Shown one piece after another: positions 23,094 to 36,019 of a stretch of 64,000 nt of DNA (positions are counted from its first letter, which is position 1; every line of letters begins with the position of its first letter). The stretch comes from Gnetum montanum (Eukaryota > Streptophyta > Gnetopsida > Gnetales > Gnetaceae). Below the pieces are notes generated by a model. It did no database searches, was not told the origin of the DNA, and was given only the letters and a program-made list of their open reading frames with translations. The stretch is from assembly GCA_015680685.1 (NCBI GenBank), contig MNCI01006166.1, positions 263,474 through 327,473 on the forward strand, given 5' to 3'. A program made the translations under genes and the position numbers.

Positions 23094-23215
23094 TGTGTCA
23101 ATGTTTGCTAGTTAGTTGATCATACATAGTTCGTTGTATCAAGTATTGCTAAGTCTATCTTCCATACTTAGAATAATTTTTTAAAATACACATATTTAAA
23201 TATCATTAACTTAAA

Positions 23216-25530
23216 ATGACTTCTATATCTAAAGTGAAATCTTCACCTACTATTGTTCTTAACGAAAGTAATGACAAAGGTTATAATGAAGAAAATTAGA
23301 GTGCACAAATATAAATAAGAATATTGTATGCTCATGCTAATCCTTATTATCCTAATTTCACATTCATTTTTCAACAAAATGAAAAATTTAGATGGAGAGA
23401 CTTACAAGGCAATATTATCTTACCACTAGAATTCTCATCACCATCTATGCTTCAAGTAGTCCTCTTGAGAAAAAGTCTTGACCATGCATAAGAAGAGTAC
23501 CAAGTTACCAAAAACATGACTAGGTTATATCAGCCAAAAAAAGGCTCAAGCAAGAAGAGATGCTATTATGGTAGCAAGATATAAATAAGAGAAAGGAAAA
23601 AGGACATCACAAATTATTATCCTTATTAAAAAAGAAGATGAACTATGTAAAGATGAAAAGTCTCACTAGACTCATATATCTAGTTGTCAAACACCAATGA
23701 TATGTATTGAAGATCATGTAAAGATAAAATTACATTCAACTCTTGTAGAAAATCCTAAAAGAGATGAGGCAAACTATAGACAGAGGGGAAATTCAAGGCC
23801 TAAACCCTCCAACAGATCTAGAAAAGATGGATCAAGAAGTCACAAGAGGGAAACCAATCAACATTATTCTAACTCCCCCATCCTCTTTATGACACTCAAC
23901 AACAAACTCTAACAAGAGAGAAAAAATATTAAAGGATCATGATAGGGAAAGGAAAAGGGATTGTGAGGGATATATGCATAGGAGAAGAAATTTTGATGAA
24001 GAGGAAGATGATGATTAAGATAGAGAGAAAGGAATTAAACATGAGAGAAAAGAACATTATGAGCATTAGAGGGATCATCACTACAATAGATCATATGAAC
24101 CTGAAGACTACGAAGAAGTCATACTGGCAACCCAAAGCATGAAACATTACAAAAGTAGTGTACATATTTGCCAAACATTTAAGGGATAGTCATACCAAGA
24201 AACTTAATATGAATAATATTCCAAAGTTTGATGGAGAATATAATGTAGATTCACAACATTACCTTCAAGTTTTCCATGATGTCTATGTTGTACAGAACAT
24301 AGAAAATGATTAGTAGAAATTAAAGTTATTTCTTAGAATACTCATAAAGGAAGTAGAAATCTGCTATAGATCCTTAGAACTAGAATCAATCAAAAGATGA
24401 AGTATCATGCTATAAATCTTCAATAACAAATATCAAAGTTATTACATAGTGTCAAACCTAAGAAAACAAATCCAAGGATGAAAATAAAGGATACATGGAT
24501 CCCTTGATGCAGCAATGAGTAGATACTATTCACTATTAAATAGGTGTCTAGGCCATGGATTTTCCCAAAGGAAATAACTACAACACATCATTAATGGGTT
24601 AAGGAACAAGACTAGAGAGACCCTTGGAGTATATGCCCAAGAAAGGTTATCAAAGATGATAGCTCATTGAAGTCAATGATTACTAGATCAAGTGGCAAAG
24701 GGAATTGTGTAAAAGAGAATCAATTAAAGAGTATAATAGAGACCTTGCTATCAGAAAATAAGATGTCAAGATATGTGAAATGCAAGAAGAAAAAATACTA
24801 GAGGATGTGAGCTAGAAAAATGCTTTGCCTATCCAAAAATCAGTAAATAAAATTGTGAAAAAGTAGAGAAAATGTGGAATTTTGTGGATGAAAAACTTGT
24901 AATAGCTTATAAGATAGTAGAGGAGAAAACCAAATAAGCATTCAATAGAATTAAGGATAAGAAAAGGAAGTGAGATAATGGACATGATAACTATAAAGAT
25001 AAATCAAAAGTTATTGTAGTAGAGAAAGTTATGAACTAAAGTTCTAAAGATAACAATGATTATAATGTGTGCCAATATGAATATCCTAAGGGATATTGTC
25101 TTGTTATGGTCCACTTACATGAGTCCAACGTACTTAATCTAAAATTTGTCAAAAAGAAAATGCACAAGTGATTACCTTATCCACAAGGTAATTATAGGCA
25201 CCCCTATCAACAATCATATTATCCAAGTCTGGCTTATTCTCAATCGTAGTAGTACTAGCAACAGTGGTAAGAACCATAGTCTTGGGGGATGCCATTACCA
25301 AGGCAATAGTATTTGTATCGACAACTAGATCCTTACAGATACTAAGTCCAATGTCCTATATCTCTAGGTATTACTCTTGTTCATGATTCTTCTGCCTACT
25401 ATCTAGCTAAGTACCACAAACCTACAATCCCATGCATGGAGTTACAACCCTATACATCTTAACTAATAGTGGGCCATCTATCAAACTCTTAATCCTTTAC
25501 CACTAATACCACTACTAACAATGCAATGAA
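23216..25530 (+). pseudogene. gag: gag of element C (decayed)
   Basis: ATG 23216 begins MTSISKVKSSPTIVLNESND. The same frame holds the gag core NNIPKFDGEYNVDSQHYLQV, KLKLFLRILIKEVEICYRSL, YYSLLNRCLGHGF and RETLGVYAQE (24209-24640), then a charged region. KVEKMWNFVDEKL at 24860 and the motif CQYEYPKGYC at about 25071 follow. The C-terminal tail is Tyr/Pro/Gln-rich. There is no net frameshift over about 2 kb, but in-frame stops are numerous. It is a close relative of gag in A and D'. Confidence 0.75.
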
Positions 25531-25799
25531 AATTGCCAACATAATCATAGTAGAAAAGTGCTACTAGGGTAGTTTGTATAAGCAAACTAAGATCTAGAAA
25601 ATGATCCTTCTTCTGAAAAGTTGAAAAAAGGTTTGAAGGACATAAATGTCATCTAATTTTACTCCTTTCATACTAAGTCATCAAGTTAGAATCATGGTTC
25701 CAACATCAATTGAAAATAAATTAATGATTGTCATGCTTACATAAATGATAAGACATTGGATAAAGATAAAAGCACTTGCCAAAAAAATGAATAGATTCA

Positions 25800-26060
25800 G
25801 GAAACCCTTTAATTTATCTTCAAATAGTAGAAAATAAGGCATGCAAAGCTTTATTATATTCTATGTTAGGAGTAAATCTCATTTATTATGATATGTATAA
25901 GGGTTGGAATTTACCTCTATTAAAGAAATGTAATATCTAACTAGATTCTACTGATCGGTCCATTGCTATTCCACTTGAATAATTGGAAGGTAGTAACTAT
26001 TGTAAGTGGCTAGTCTTATCCTACTAATTTTCTTGTTATTCACATGGGAAATAATAAGGG
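25800..26060 (+). pseudogene. pol: protease region of element C (decayed)
   Basis: Reads VENKACKALLYSMLGVNLIY, then DMYKGWNLPLLKKCNI, where functional relatives have A(L/I)(I/L)DSGAGVNL. The catalytic Asp and the Gly are replaced (Tyr-Ser-Met), so the active site is gone. The sequence 25540-25800 and 26070-26780 on either side shows no clear motif and many stops. Confidence 0.55.
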
Positions 26061-26789
26061 TGAATTTCCTATCATTATGGAATGAACATGACTTAGCACA
26101 GTAGATGCTAAGATAGGAATTAGATACTTGTCCTTCGAAATCTCTAAGAAAGATGAAGCTGGAATCATTCAAAGACATACAATTTCATGTATCACATACA
26201 ATGATAATAGGTGCAATTGCATGCAAAAATTCTAGATAACAAAGAAAAATATCATTCCAACATGCAAATGAAGTGTTGAAGATATGTATATATAACAGTG
26301 TCTATATGTAGAGTCACAAAGTAAGAAGACACCTAGTGGTTGACCAATGAAGCAGAATCAGAATTGAATATGTACATAGAACTAGCTAAAATGATTACAA
26401 TTGATTATATAGAAGAAACCAAAAAAATGAAACAAATACGGAGATAATGCTCTTACACTAATTTTCAATAAGAAGAAGATGTTGAATGGGGAAAAGTATA
26501 GATACCAAACAAGTATGAGCTAGAATTGCTAAAATTAATAGTCTTATTGGATGCACTTAAATATTCTTTCCTAAATTAAAAATAACCAATTATAATAAAT
26601 GATAGTTTTCAAAAAATAACAAAAGAGAAGATTATTGGAAGTGATGATCAAATGGTCAATTGCATTTACACGGTCTTATGATAAAATCACTAGCATTGAT
26701 CCATGAATTTATTAACATTACCCCTACATTGATCTAGTTGTTATGCCATGACACCAACCTCAATGAAGATTGAACCCACAACTCAGAGA

Positions 26790-27990
26790 AGTTATTAAAC
26801 AAGAACTAAAAAAGCTACTAAATGTAGGATTCATCTAGCCTATTACAAACAATAAATGGGTTAGTCCATTGGTCATTATTCCAAAAAATGATAGCAAGTG
26901 AATGGTCTATATAGAATTTTGACTATTGAACATGGTGATATTTAAGGACCATTTCCTTTTGCCATTTGTTGATCAGGTTTTGGATACTATTGCAGGGCAC
27001 TAGTATTATAGTTTTCTAGATGGGTATAGTAGATATAACTAAATTTGTATCACACCAAATGATCAAGAAAAATAACATTCACCAACCTATGGGGAACATG
27101 TACATATAAGAAATTATTGTTTGGCTTATGTAATATAGTAACATTCCAAAGACTTGTCCTTAGCATTTTCTAGAAATAGGTTGGTAACAGAGTTGAGGTA
27201 TTTATGGATGATTTTTCTACTTATGAAGTTGACTTCTAGAAAGCTTTGGATCACCTAGAGTAAGTTTTAAAATAGTATGTTGATAAAAATTAAAAGCTCA
27301 ATTAGTAGAAGAGCTATTTAATGATCTAAGATGACATAGTTCTAGAACACAAGGTATCTTGCAAGGGAATAGAAGTAGACCTAGACAAAATTAGAGTCAT
27401 CCAAAATATTACCCAAAGGCCATAGATAGTTAAGGATTTTAGATCATTTCTTGGTCATATAGGGTATTATAGAAGATTTATTAAGAATTTTTCAAAGATT
27501 GCAAAATCATTTATAAAACTAACAAAGAAAGATGCACTATTCTAGTTGTTAGAATAATGTGAAAAAGAATTTGAGAGCCTAAAATAAAAATTAATTAAGA
27601 CACCAATCCTCAAAACTATGGATTTTTCTAGGCCTTTCCACATCATGACCCATGCTTCAAACTATGCATTAAGAGTAGTGTTAACCCAACTAGATAATAA
27701 AAAATGGACATACTATATACACTATGCTAGTAGAATCATTATCGGGTCACAAGTTAACTATATCACCATAGAAAAGGAGCTTATGACCATGGTATACACA
27801 CTTGAAAATTTTCAATATTATGTGCTTTGGTATTCAATCTATGTTCATAGTAACCACAATGTAATTCAAATTTTAATGAATAAACCAATAGTTAGTCCAA
27901 GAGTGATTAGATGACTCATTATACTATAGAAATTTGACATAATAATGACATATAGGAAAGAAACTAAAAATATTGTAGCTAATCGCCTAT
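26790..27990 (+). pseudogene. pol: reverse transcriptase and RNase H of element C (decayed)
   Basis: RT motifs in order: KDHFLLPFVDQVLDTIAGH, YSFLDGYSRYN, TFTNLWGTCTYKKLLFGLCN and VEVFMDDFSTY with FMDD at 27201-27212, then SFLGHIGYYRRFIKNFSKIA. RNase H is open at 27618-27914 with HASNYALRVVLTQLDNKK, VNYITIEKELMTMVYTLENF and YVHSNHNVIQILMNKP. The first RNase H Asp has become His, and the DH near the end is NH. At least a dozen stops are present, many TAG or TAA where CAG or CAA is expected. Confidence 0.85.
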
Positions 27991-28129
27991 TAAGGCTTAG
28001 ATGAGATTCTCAAAAGAATGAAGAACCATTATCAAATCAATTTCCTAATGACATCTTATTTACAAAGATAGTAATGGTTGTGGATTTAGTAGTAAAATAA
28101 TGGATTACTAATTATATAACTAATCTAAT

Positions 28130-29310
28130 TATATAAGAACTTATTTTTGAATGGGATAAAAAAAAGCGAGAATAGTTTCTCCACAAGGTAAAACAATGTA
28201 TGGAGATTAAAGGAATCCTTATAAGATTTGTACATATGGTTTAATATGAGGATGTTTTTTGGAGAAAAATTAGCAAAGAGTCTTATAAGATGCACATGAA
28301 GGACCATGTGGTGATCATTATGCAAGAAGAAGAACACCACTAAAACTTTTGATGGCAGGTTACTTTTGGTCTACCATATTTAGGGATGCATATCAATTTT
28401 CCCAATCTTGTGAGAGATATCAAAAAGATGGAGGCTTGATAGCTAGAAATTAAGGATCAAAACAATGGATATAATCATTAGAACCATTTGATATTTGGAA
28501 AATTGATTTTATGAGATCCATCATACTAATGTCAAATAGAAAATCATACATTATTCTGACTATTGATTATAGCACCAAGTGGGAAGAAGTAGTTGTAGTT
28601 AAAGATTGCACAACCATAATAGCTAAGAAATTATTTTAATGATGTATGGTACATAGGTTTAGTATACCAACAATGTTAATATTAGATGATAGAACTCATT
28701 TTACTGGAGCTAAATTTAAAATGTTAATGTAATATATTAGGGTTAATCACAAACTCACTACATCTTATCATTCCCGAGTGAGTGGCCAAGCTAAAGTAAC
28801 TAACATAAAAATTAAATGAATATTAACTAGAACTATTAGTAGATATAGGAAGGATTGGAGCACTAAGCTTAATGAAGCTCTTTGGGCATATGGATCTACT
28901 TGGAAACTTGTTATAAGATATTCTCCAAATGAACTTATTTATGATAAATTACCTACTCTACCAATTCATGTAGAGATAAATACCTTAACAACCACATGTA
29001 TACTTGACTTAGAGATAGACCTCGCCCAAGAAGAAGAATTAATGAACCTTAATCTAGTGGATGAAAATTGATTAAATAGCCCAAATAAGCAGTGAGATTC
29101 ATAAGAAATATTCTAAACATAGACATAATGCTAAGATTAGACAAGTCTCTATTAGGCTTGAAGATAGAGTCCTTTACTATAACCCAAACCCTATTACCAA
29201 AAAGATGAAGTTTTAGACTTTATAGGAGGGATTCTATATAGTCGATGCAACATACCAATCAAGTTCCATACAAATATATCACCTAGAAGATGCACAAAAG
29301 TTAATTCTAA
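28130..29310 (+). pseudogene. pol: integrase of element C (decayed)
   Basis: The zinc-binding region has HEGPCGDHYARRRTPLKLL and SQSCERYQKDGG; the second Cys of the Cys pair is Tyr. The core reads PFDIWKIDFMRS (Asp kept), LILDDRTHFTGAKFKML (Asp kept) and YHSRVSGQAKVTN, where the catalytic Glu has become Lys. The end (28950-29300) follows the same plan as D. It would insert element DNA. Confidence 0.8.
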
Positions 29311-29317
29311 TCACCTT

Positions 29318-29418
29318 ACTAGTAGACTTACATTGTCCATTCATGGATTATAATCTAGTCATGTATGAATGCTTATGACTTATATGATTAACTGTTAGAA
29401 TCCTCTATCACTCATCAC
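29318..29418 (+). repeat. 100-bp LTR 3'-end fragment inside element C
   Basis: Matches the last 100 bp of the C LTR (34650-34748) through to CTATCACTCATCA. It sits directly after integrase, where no LTR should be, and the second ORF region begins right after it. Confidence 0.75.
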
Positions 29419-30238
29419 CCATATAAAATATATATATATATACACACACATGGATCATTAGAAAATTTTTTATTTTAGTCATTTCATGAAAGGGGAGTTC
29501 ATGCAATTTTTTCCCAAAGAATCTTTAGAGCCCCATATCTTCCTTACCACACTTCCAATTTATTTCATTCTTGAATACTTTTTCTCCTAGAATGATCATC
29601 TCAATCTTGGAGGAGAGTGTTGCATGTAGTTCTTATGAATTGTACAAATTTTTCATAATGCCTAGAAGATGAATTAAGGGTAAGTATCAAAAGAGATAAT
29701 AATATTTTGATCTAATCTAAGTTAATAAACTTAATGTTTCTTTCTAATTGATCATTCAAATACTTTTTAAATAATAAATCAAATATAGTGATAAGTCTTC
29801 AAGCTAAAATGATTTTCGTTTGGTTGGAAAAGTACATAATTAAGGGTTTTTCTAAATAAGGGGTTTTTCCTAAATTGATGAATTTTCTAAAATCTGCAAT
29901 GCAAATTAAAAACTAAATTCGTTGTATATAATATTTTGGATTAAAACTCAAAATCCAATGTAGGGTTACAAACTGTTAGAAATTTATTTGAAATTTTTGG
30001 GTAGTCTTGAATCTTCTTATGATCATAGATGTTGTCAAAAAGAATACTTGAAGATGGAGGACCCTCAAAACCAAGAGAGAAGAGGTCTAGAGAAAGAAGA
30101 AGAGGATGAGGTGCAAAAAAAAAAACTTTGCCTATGAAGAAAAAGATGTAATCATACTCAATCCAATGGCCCACACCTACAATAGGGTAGTCCACATAGG
30201 CAAAAGTTGATGCACTACCAACTCTAAAACAAGGACAA
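29419..30238 (+). other. Spacer before the second ORF of element C
   Basis: Starts with an AT/AC microsatellite (29428-29450). The rest matches D at 35690-35985 and 58480-58900. No coding motif is seen. Confidence 0.5.
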
Positions 30239-31113
30239 TGCTTTTGTTACATCTCATCCAGATACATCAGGTATGGTCATATGCTTATGATTTATCCATT
30301 ACATGAGGAGTCTTGGTGGATTGTCAGGGATGAGTTAACTTAATATAAATGTATTTTCTAAGTTATGAGGCTTCATCTTTATGTTACGATTATGATGTCT
30401 CAACATGCTTAACTAACGTGATTATGGACACTAGCCCTATGTGATGTGATGGATAGGTGAGGTTGCTAGCAAGGGTGTTGGATTAGGATACAAGAGCACC
30501 TATTTGATATGCATTTAAGTTTTATATGAAATTTTAGTATTTATGCATTTGAATGATATGGTATGTATATGTGTTGTTCGTAGTGTGCACAAGACTAAAA
30601 GTTGTTACAAGTTGCCTTATACCCCACTCCTCTCCTCTAATGCAACACTTGTCGACCATCTAGCAAGGGAAGTGTAAAGGCTTCCCACTCAATTGTATAC
30701 TAACTTTCTTTAATTATAGGTGGAAGGCACAGGAGCCCAAATCAGAATGGAGAGTAAGAGTAGAGGAGGGAAAGATATTAAGTGCTTGGTTAATGTATAT
30801 TTCTATGTACAATAGTATGGACTATGTATAATTGTATGAAACTCTTTGTACTATTATATATGTGATGATGATGTTTATGTGTCTTTGTTTCTTGTGAAAA
30901 TAGTGTAGATTTTTCATTTATGTAGAGATATTGTATTTTCTCATTGTAATGTATGTTTAGTTGTTGGTTTGGCATGGAGTTTTTGGTGCAGTTTGACCTT
31001 TCCTAATAGAATGTATTTCTACACATCATTAGTTTTTAGTTTATCATGCTTCCATTGTAAGATTACTAGTGATCCTAGGCATCACCCTACCCTAGCTAGG
31101 ATAGGGTGCTACA
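30239..31113 (-). repeat. Probable solo LTR, minus orientation, in element C
   Basis: The corresponding place in element D (about 58900) lacks these 875 bp, so this is an insertion in C. On the minus strand it starts TGTAGCACCCTATCC and ends AACAAAAGCA. No internal coding region is attached. Flanking bases (GACAA and ACATC) give no clean target duplication. Confidence 0.5.
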
Positions 31114-31129
31114 ACATCACACTCTCTAA

Positions 31130-33690
31130 TAAGTGTCTATAGGTCATCCAAGAAAACTTCATCATATCCACTATGATAGTGAAACTTAATTTTAGACCAT
31201 TCATGAAGTTTACACTTGCAAGCCTTACCACTATGGCCCATCATTTTAAGTAATGATAAATTATATTTGGGGGAAGGCCATCAATTTTAGTAGAGTAAAT
31301 AAGATTATGAAACTAATAAATTAAGGGAGTAATAGTGTTGTATTTGGTTGAAGTAATTGCTAGGACACTAAACATACCAAACGTTGGAGCCAACATCACC
31401 CAAATCTACACATGGTCCAACTGAAATGCAAGAAAATTATGGTTGTAGAGGGTGTAAAGAACAACAAAAAAAGAGAACAATGGATTATCCACTACAAAAA
31501 GGATTTACTTTGAGATTGGGAAATATCATATTTTTCCAACTAAGAGTCTTAATAGAATTTTCACCTATGATACTAGAGGAAGTGCTCTCTTAATAGGAAA
31601 ATTCAAAGCAAATATAGACCATCTATTGTTTCTAGAAATACATATAAGGTTTGAAGAGAAAAAGATAGAGAAACCCACTTTTCCATTTCCTTTTCTTATT
31701 AGAAATTTTTGTAGGCAATAAAGAATTTTTGGATATACCAATGATTTTTTCCAAAATGCCCAAAATGCTTCATACATAGAGATTTCCAAGCTAGTTCCAT
31801 CTAAAAAGGATCAAGTAGAAAAACTAGTAGGCACTAAGGCTACAACAGGGTCAATACTAGTGGCAAACATTCCAGCATTGGAACATAACATGTAATACCT
31901 AGTGGGTTAACCACAATTGCAGAATAAGTAGAACGAAGTGCTTCATTAGTACATCATAATTATAGACCTTTCATGAGTCATTTATAGTAAATTACAGAAA
32001 CAATCATTTGGAGTAGTAGAAAAGTCTCAAGCATGTATCAAGTTAAAAATAATTCAAGAAAACCTATTGCATTCAAAAGATCCGCTAGTGGTCAAATATC
32101 TTTGTAGGTAGAAGAGGATGATGCCTAGGCACAATAGATCTTTGAGAATGCTACATCATTTTAGGTGATGTTAGAAACTAGTGATGTAGTCAATATAGTG
32201 GTGATGTAACACCAAGATGCAGTAGGACCAATAGAGGTAATAAATGTGCATATCAAAGAGTCATTTAATATTCTTGTTGTACCACCAATGGACATTTCTG
32301 GAGCCAAGGATGTATAGACATTAGCTGAAACATTAGGAAAAGAAATTATTTCTCATACTGAACATGAAGATGCATTAGAAAGACTATTGTAGAAAGGAAA
32401 AGTTATGTAGAATCTTTTTGATATCCCCATTGATATTGATGCAGTGTAGTTAGAATTAATATTTACTAAAGAAAAATTGGTCAAGGCAGAAGCAAGGATG
32501 TAATATGTAGAAAATGAAGTACAATGGTTATAAGTAGAATTAACTGCATTAAGAGCTAAAATGGAGGAGCCTACAAGACACATTGCACTAGACTAGTTAG
32601 TACAATTCAGAGATGAAAAAATGAATTATTTAATCACTACTAATAAATAGACGGAGATAGAGAACGAAAAAAGCAGTGTGGAATGTTTCAATAGCAGATG
32701 CTCAAACATATGCCCATGTCAAGGTTATTGCTACATTAGAAGAAAAAAAATGAGAATATTGCTATAGAAAACTTGAGGTTGATAATCATTGAAAAATAGA
32801 ACAACATACTTGTAGAAAGTATCCATCAACTAAGAAAGTAATTTGCTAGAGTCAATCTAGAGATAAAACAATTGACTCATGAAAACATGATCATATCAAT
32901 GGAGGAAGTACACATAGTTAGATAAAAATTATCTATTGAAATAAGTGCATGGTAGAATTAGTTCAAGAAACATAAAAGTCTCAAAGAACACTTTAAAGAT
33001 TAAGTGGGCATGTACAAGAAGATTAATGAGAAATAAATCTAGATGGCTAAGGCCAAGATCAATTCTATTATGCCATAAATACTTGATTGAAAAATTTTCT
33101 TGGATAGTCTTGCTCTTCTTACCAAGCTGAGCTAAAGAACAAAGACTTGCAAATAGAAGAGTTAATAGAATACATGGGGTTAGAAAATCTATGTTATGCT
33201 AACCTAGCCATATTGACAACAAGTAGGCCAAGAATAAAACGAGAGCAATAAGTGACTACTATGCATTTCATGTATGAAAAAGACTTTGTAAACCAAAAAG
33301 ATGCATAGCAAAAACTCCACATTGCAAACTCTAAACTTCATGTTATCAAATCAAGTTATAAAGATCAAAACAATGTTATAGCAAATTTGGTTAGAAGAAT
33401 GTCTAATTATCAAGAATTGCAAAAGATGATCAAAGCCTTTAAAGTAAAGAGAATATAATTTTGGGCATGGTACATGAAAGCTAATAAAATGTTCTTACAA
33501 GTATCATGTTTTTGGAAAGCACCAATATCTACAAATATCACTAAATTAGCATGGATAGTGCATGATTCCAAGACTAAAGAAAAAAAAGCAAAGAACATTA
33601 TTGAACACATACCAATTCAAGAAACTAGATGACAAAAGGAAAAATCCAATGGAGGGTTCACCACCTCCAAGAACCTGAAGAAACTACATT
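31130..33690 (+). pseudogene. Unidentified second ORF of element C, charged and coiled-coil-like (decayed)
   Basis: Protein-like reading shared with element D (58950-61190). Motifs: IARTLNIPNVGANIT, IYFEIGKYHIFPTK, GSALLIGKFKANIDHLLFLE, FEEKKIEKP, QNASYIEISKLVPSKKDQVE. A long Lys/Glu/Leu-rich part follows, ending in MSNYQELQKMIKAF. Its position after integrase is that of the extra ORF of Athila elements. I see no signal peptide or membrane segment, so I do not call it envelope-like. Stops and shifts are frequent. I do not recognise the family. Confidence 0.5.
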
Positions 33691-33699
33691 AAGATCCCT

Positions 33700-33917
33700 T
33701 CAATTTTATTCTAGTCTATTTTATTTTATTATGTGTCAATCATGCATTGCATGATAATATTTTAACACCACTCAAATAAAGATTTGACATTTGTAGTTAG
33801 AGTTAGTCATGTATATATGTCATTATGTCGAGTCCATGTAATCCCATAAGTTTTTAATGAACTCTATTCTCTTTTTTTTTGAACTTGAAAATGAGCTTTC
33901 AATTAGTTATGAGGGTA
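33700..33917 (+). other. 3' untranslated region and possible polypurine tract of element C
   Basis: A T-run at 33871-33880 is followed by TTATGAGGGTA directly before the LTR, comparable to GTGGTGGTA before the 3' LTR of A. Confidence 0.4.
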
Positions 33918-34748
33918 TGATGAAATTTTTTGTTAAGAACTATGATATTGTATCTATGAGACCATAGATGCCCTATTGTAGCCTAATATATGATGTAGTG
34001 AGCCATGGTTATGCCCATAAATATGAGCCCACCATTGTGTTGAAAGGAGTTTTTGTTTTCATAAAGTTTAAGTTTGTTGTGAATGCTTACAGTGTGGTAA
34101 TTAATAGTTGTATACTATCTTTATTTGAGTGGATTATTCCTAGATACAATTTAGGAATCACAATAAAAATTGAGATTGTTCTTTATCATTGTAGCATACA
34201 CATAGAATAGATTTACTTTCCTATGTTTTTTTTCTTAATATGTCATTTATATTTTCTAAGTCTTTTACTATTACCATGTTCATTAGTAAAGGTGGAATAA
34301 GTATAACTAGTTTCGAGTATAAAGTTTAATTATTTGGTAACCTGGTAGTGATTTTTCTTGATTTTCTCAATAGTAAAGTTACTTGGTAATTCCAGTAATG
34401 ATTACATCAACCTGGGACATGTATGAAAAGCTAGGAACAAATACTTATTGCCATAGGATACAATAGCTTTACATTTTCATTGTTCTTAGTTAATAGAATT
34501 TATATCCATTTCTACTATGTTTATGCTTAGCACACCTAAGAATCAACAATATCATTTTATCATATGTCTCACTAAGAAGTAAACTATACATTTTGCACTT
34601 AATTAATTCTAAATAAAAAGACAATGATCATAAACTTCTTATCAACTCACTTTTATACTTACACTATTCATCCATGGATTATGATCTAGTCATGCATACA
34701 TACTTGTGACTCATATGGTTGAGTGTTGGAATTCTCTATCACTCATCA
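33918..34748 (+). repeat. 3' LTR of element C
   Basis: 831 bp, TGATGAAAT…ACTCATCA. Pairs with the split 5' LTR. The TATA box has decayed to CATAAATA (34016-34023). It is followed by the CCATG target copy. Confidence 0.85.
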
Positions 34749-34753
34749 CCATG

Positions 34754-35990
34754 CCTAAAGATAGTCCTATGGTAAGGTTGACACACTAGATAATAAATTC
34801 ATATAATAAACATTCCTAGAGATACCATTAGAAAAACATGTTACCCATGCCTAAAGGTACTCCTTTTACCAATGGATAAGTTTCTCTTCAAATTATTTAA
34901 TTAATTAACTACTTTCTTATTATCCATTTCCAAGTACTAGTATTTTTCAAAATTATGATGGTCTCATGGTCTTAGGTTTTGGATGATATAATTTGATGTT
35001 ACTAGTAAGTGGTATGTACTTGGTTTGGATCTTAGATGAATAGGGTAACGATCTCCTTAACAATGCATTACACACAGATTTCATTGTGGTTATGGTAAGA
35101 CATCTTGCATCCCATTTTTTAAGATCCTTATTATTATCATTTCACCTCACTATTATATATAATTATAATTTGATGATTCTGTATAGCACAATGTTATTTT
35201 CTTATTAGGGAAATACTAGCATGTGTGTCTTGAAAGACATGTATGATTTATATTCAACAACTTAAGTGCCCACAAACACTTGTAGGTGTGGTTATACAAG
35301 GGCATTAATGGTAGAAGGCTACTTTGGAGAAGACCCACTTGTATAGCTCTTATGTTTCACACTTGGCATTCAATTCCACATCATCTTGTATACTTTACTA
35401 GAACTCCTTACTTCCTTATACATTCATATATATCCATATACTCAGCAAATTTTCACATAATTAGTTCTTGATCATCAATACTTTACCTTGTTTGAACTCT
35501 CTTGTCATCAATTTTATGGCAATTTGGCTCATTTTAAACATCATCCATAAATAGATACACTTTAGATACCCTTAACACTTTCTACGCTACCAAACTTGAT
35601 GATTCTTTCTTCCAAACTATACCAAAAATTTTGAAAAATTAAAGGTTGACATCATAGATAATATATCACACCTACGATATCATATTTAGGATATAGTCCA
35701 TATAATTTTTTTTTTATATAGGCTCTCATCATTAGACAATTTTTCATTTCCAACTCATAACATAAGAGGAGTTCATGTTGTTTGGCACATTCCAAGCTTT
35801 ATATCTCCCTCACCACACACATGATTTTCATTGTTTCTAATTTCTTTAGCTTCTAGAGAGAGCATCTTTGTCATGAAGGGGAATGTTGCATAGAGTTACA
35901 AATTTTTGCTAACATAGTATTTTCCTAACACTTGCATTATTAATTAAGGGTAAGAGTTTTTTATAATAATTAAATTGAATCTAAAATAGG
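34754..35990 (+). mobile_element. Element D, middle piece (3' region)
   Basis: Resumes D after the insertion of C. 35020-35420 resembles 18500-18920 of element A. From about 35640 a GATATC-bearing stretch and T-run lead into sequence homologous to the start of the second-ORF spacer of C (29419-29720). A near-copy of the target region, TTACCCATGCCTAAAGGTACTCC, lies at 34850-34873. It ends at the LINE insertion. Confidence 0.55.
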
Positions 35991-36019
35991 AATAGTTTTT
36001 TATTAAATCCTTAGATTCA

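Larger units (their letters stand above)
7686..34748 (+). mobile_element. Athila-like Ty3/gypsy retrotransposon C with nested B and A
   Basis: It is bounded by LTRs at 7686-8245 plus 22777-23074 (split by B) and 33918-34748. Target duplication is CCATA (7681-7685) and CCATG (34749-34753), one transition apart. Internal order: primer site, gag, protease, RT, RNase H, integrase, a stray 100-bp LTR fragment, then an unidentified second ORF. Without the nested B (14.5 kb) the element would be about 12.5 kb. All coding regions are full of stops. Confidence 0.8.

Noticed and set aside
29419-33917. Envelope-like gene after pol of element C
   Set aside because: Athila elements can have one here, but no signal peptide, membrane segment or cleavage motif was seen; kept as an unidentified ORF.
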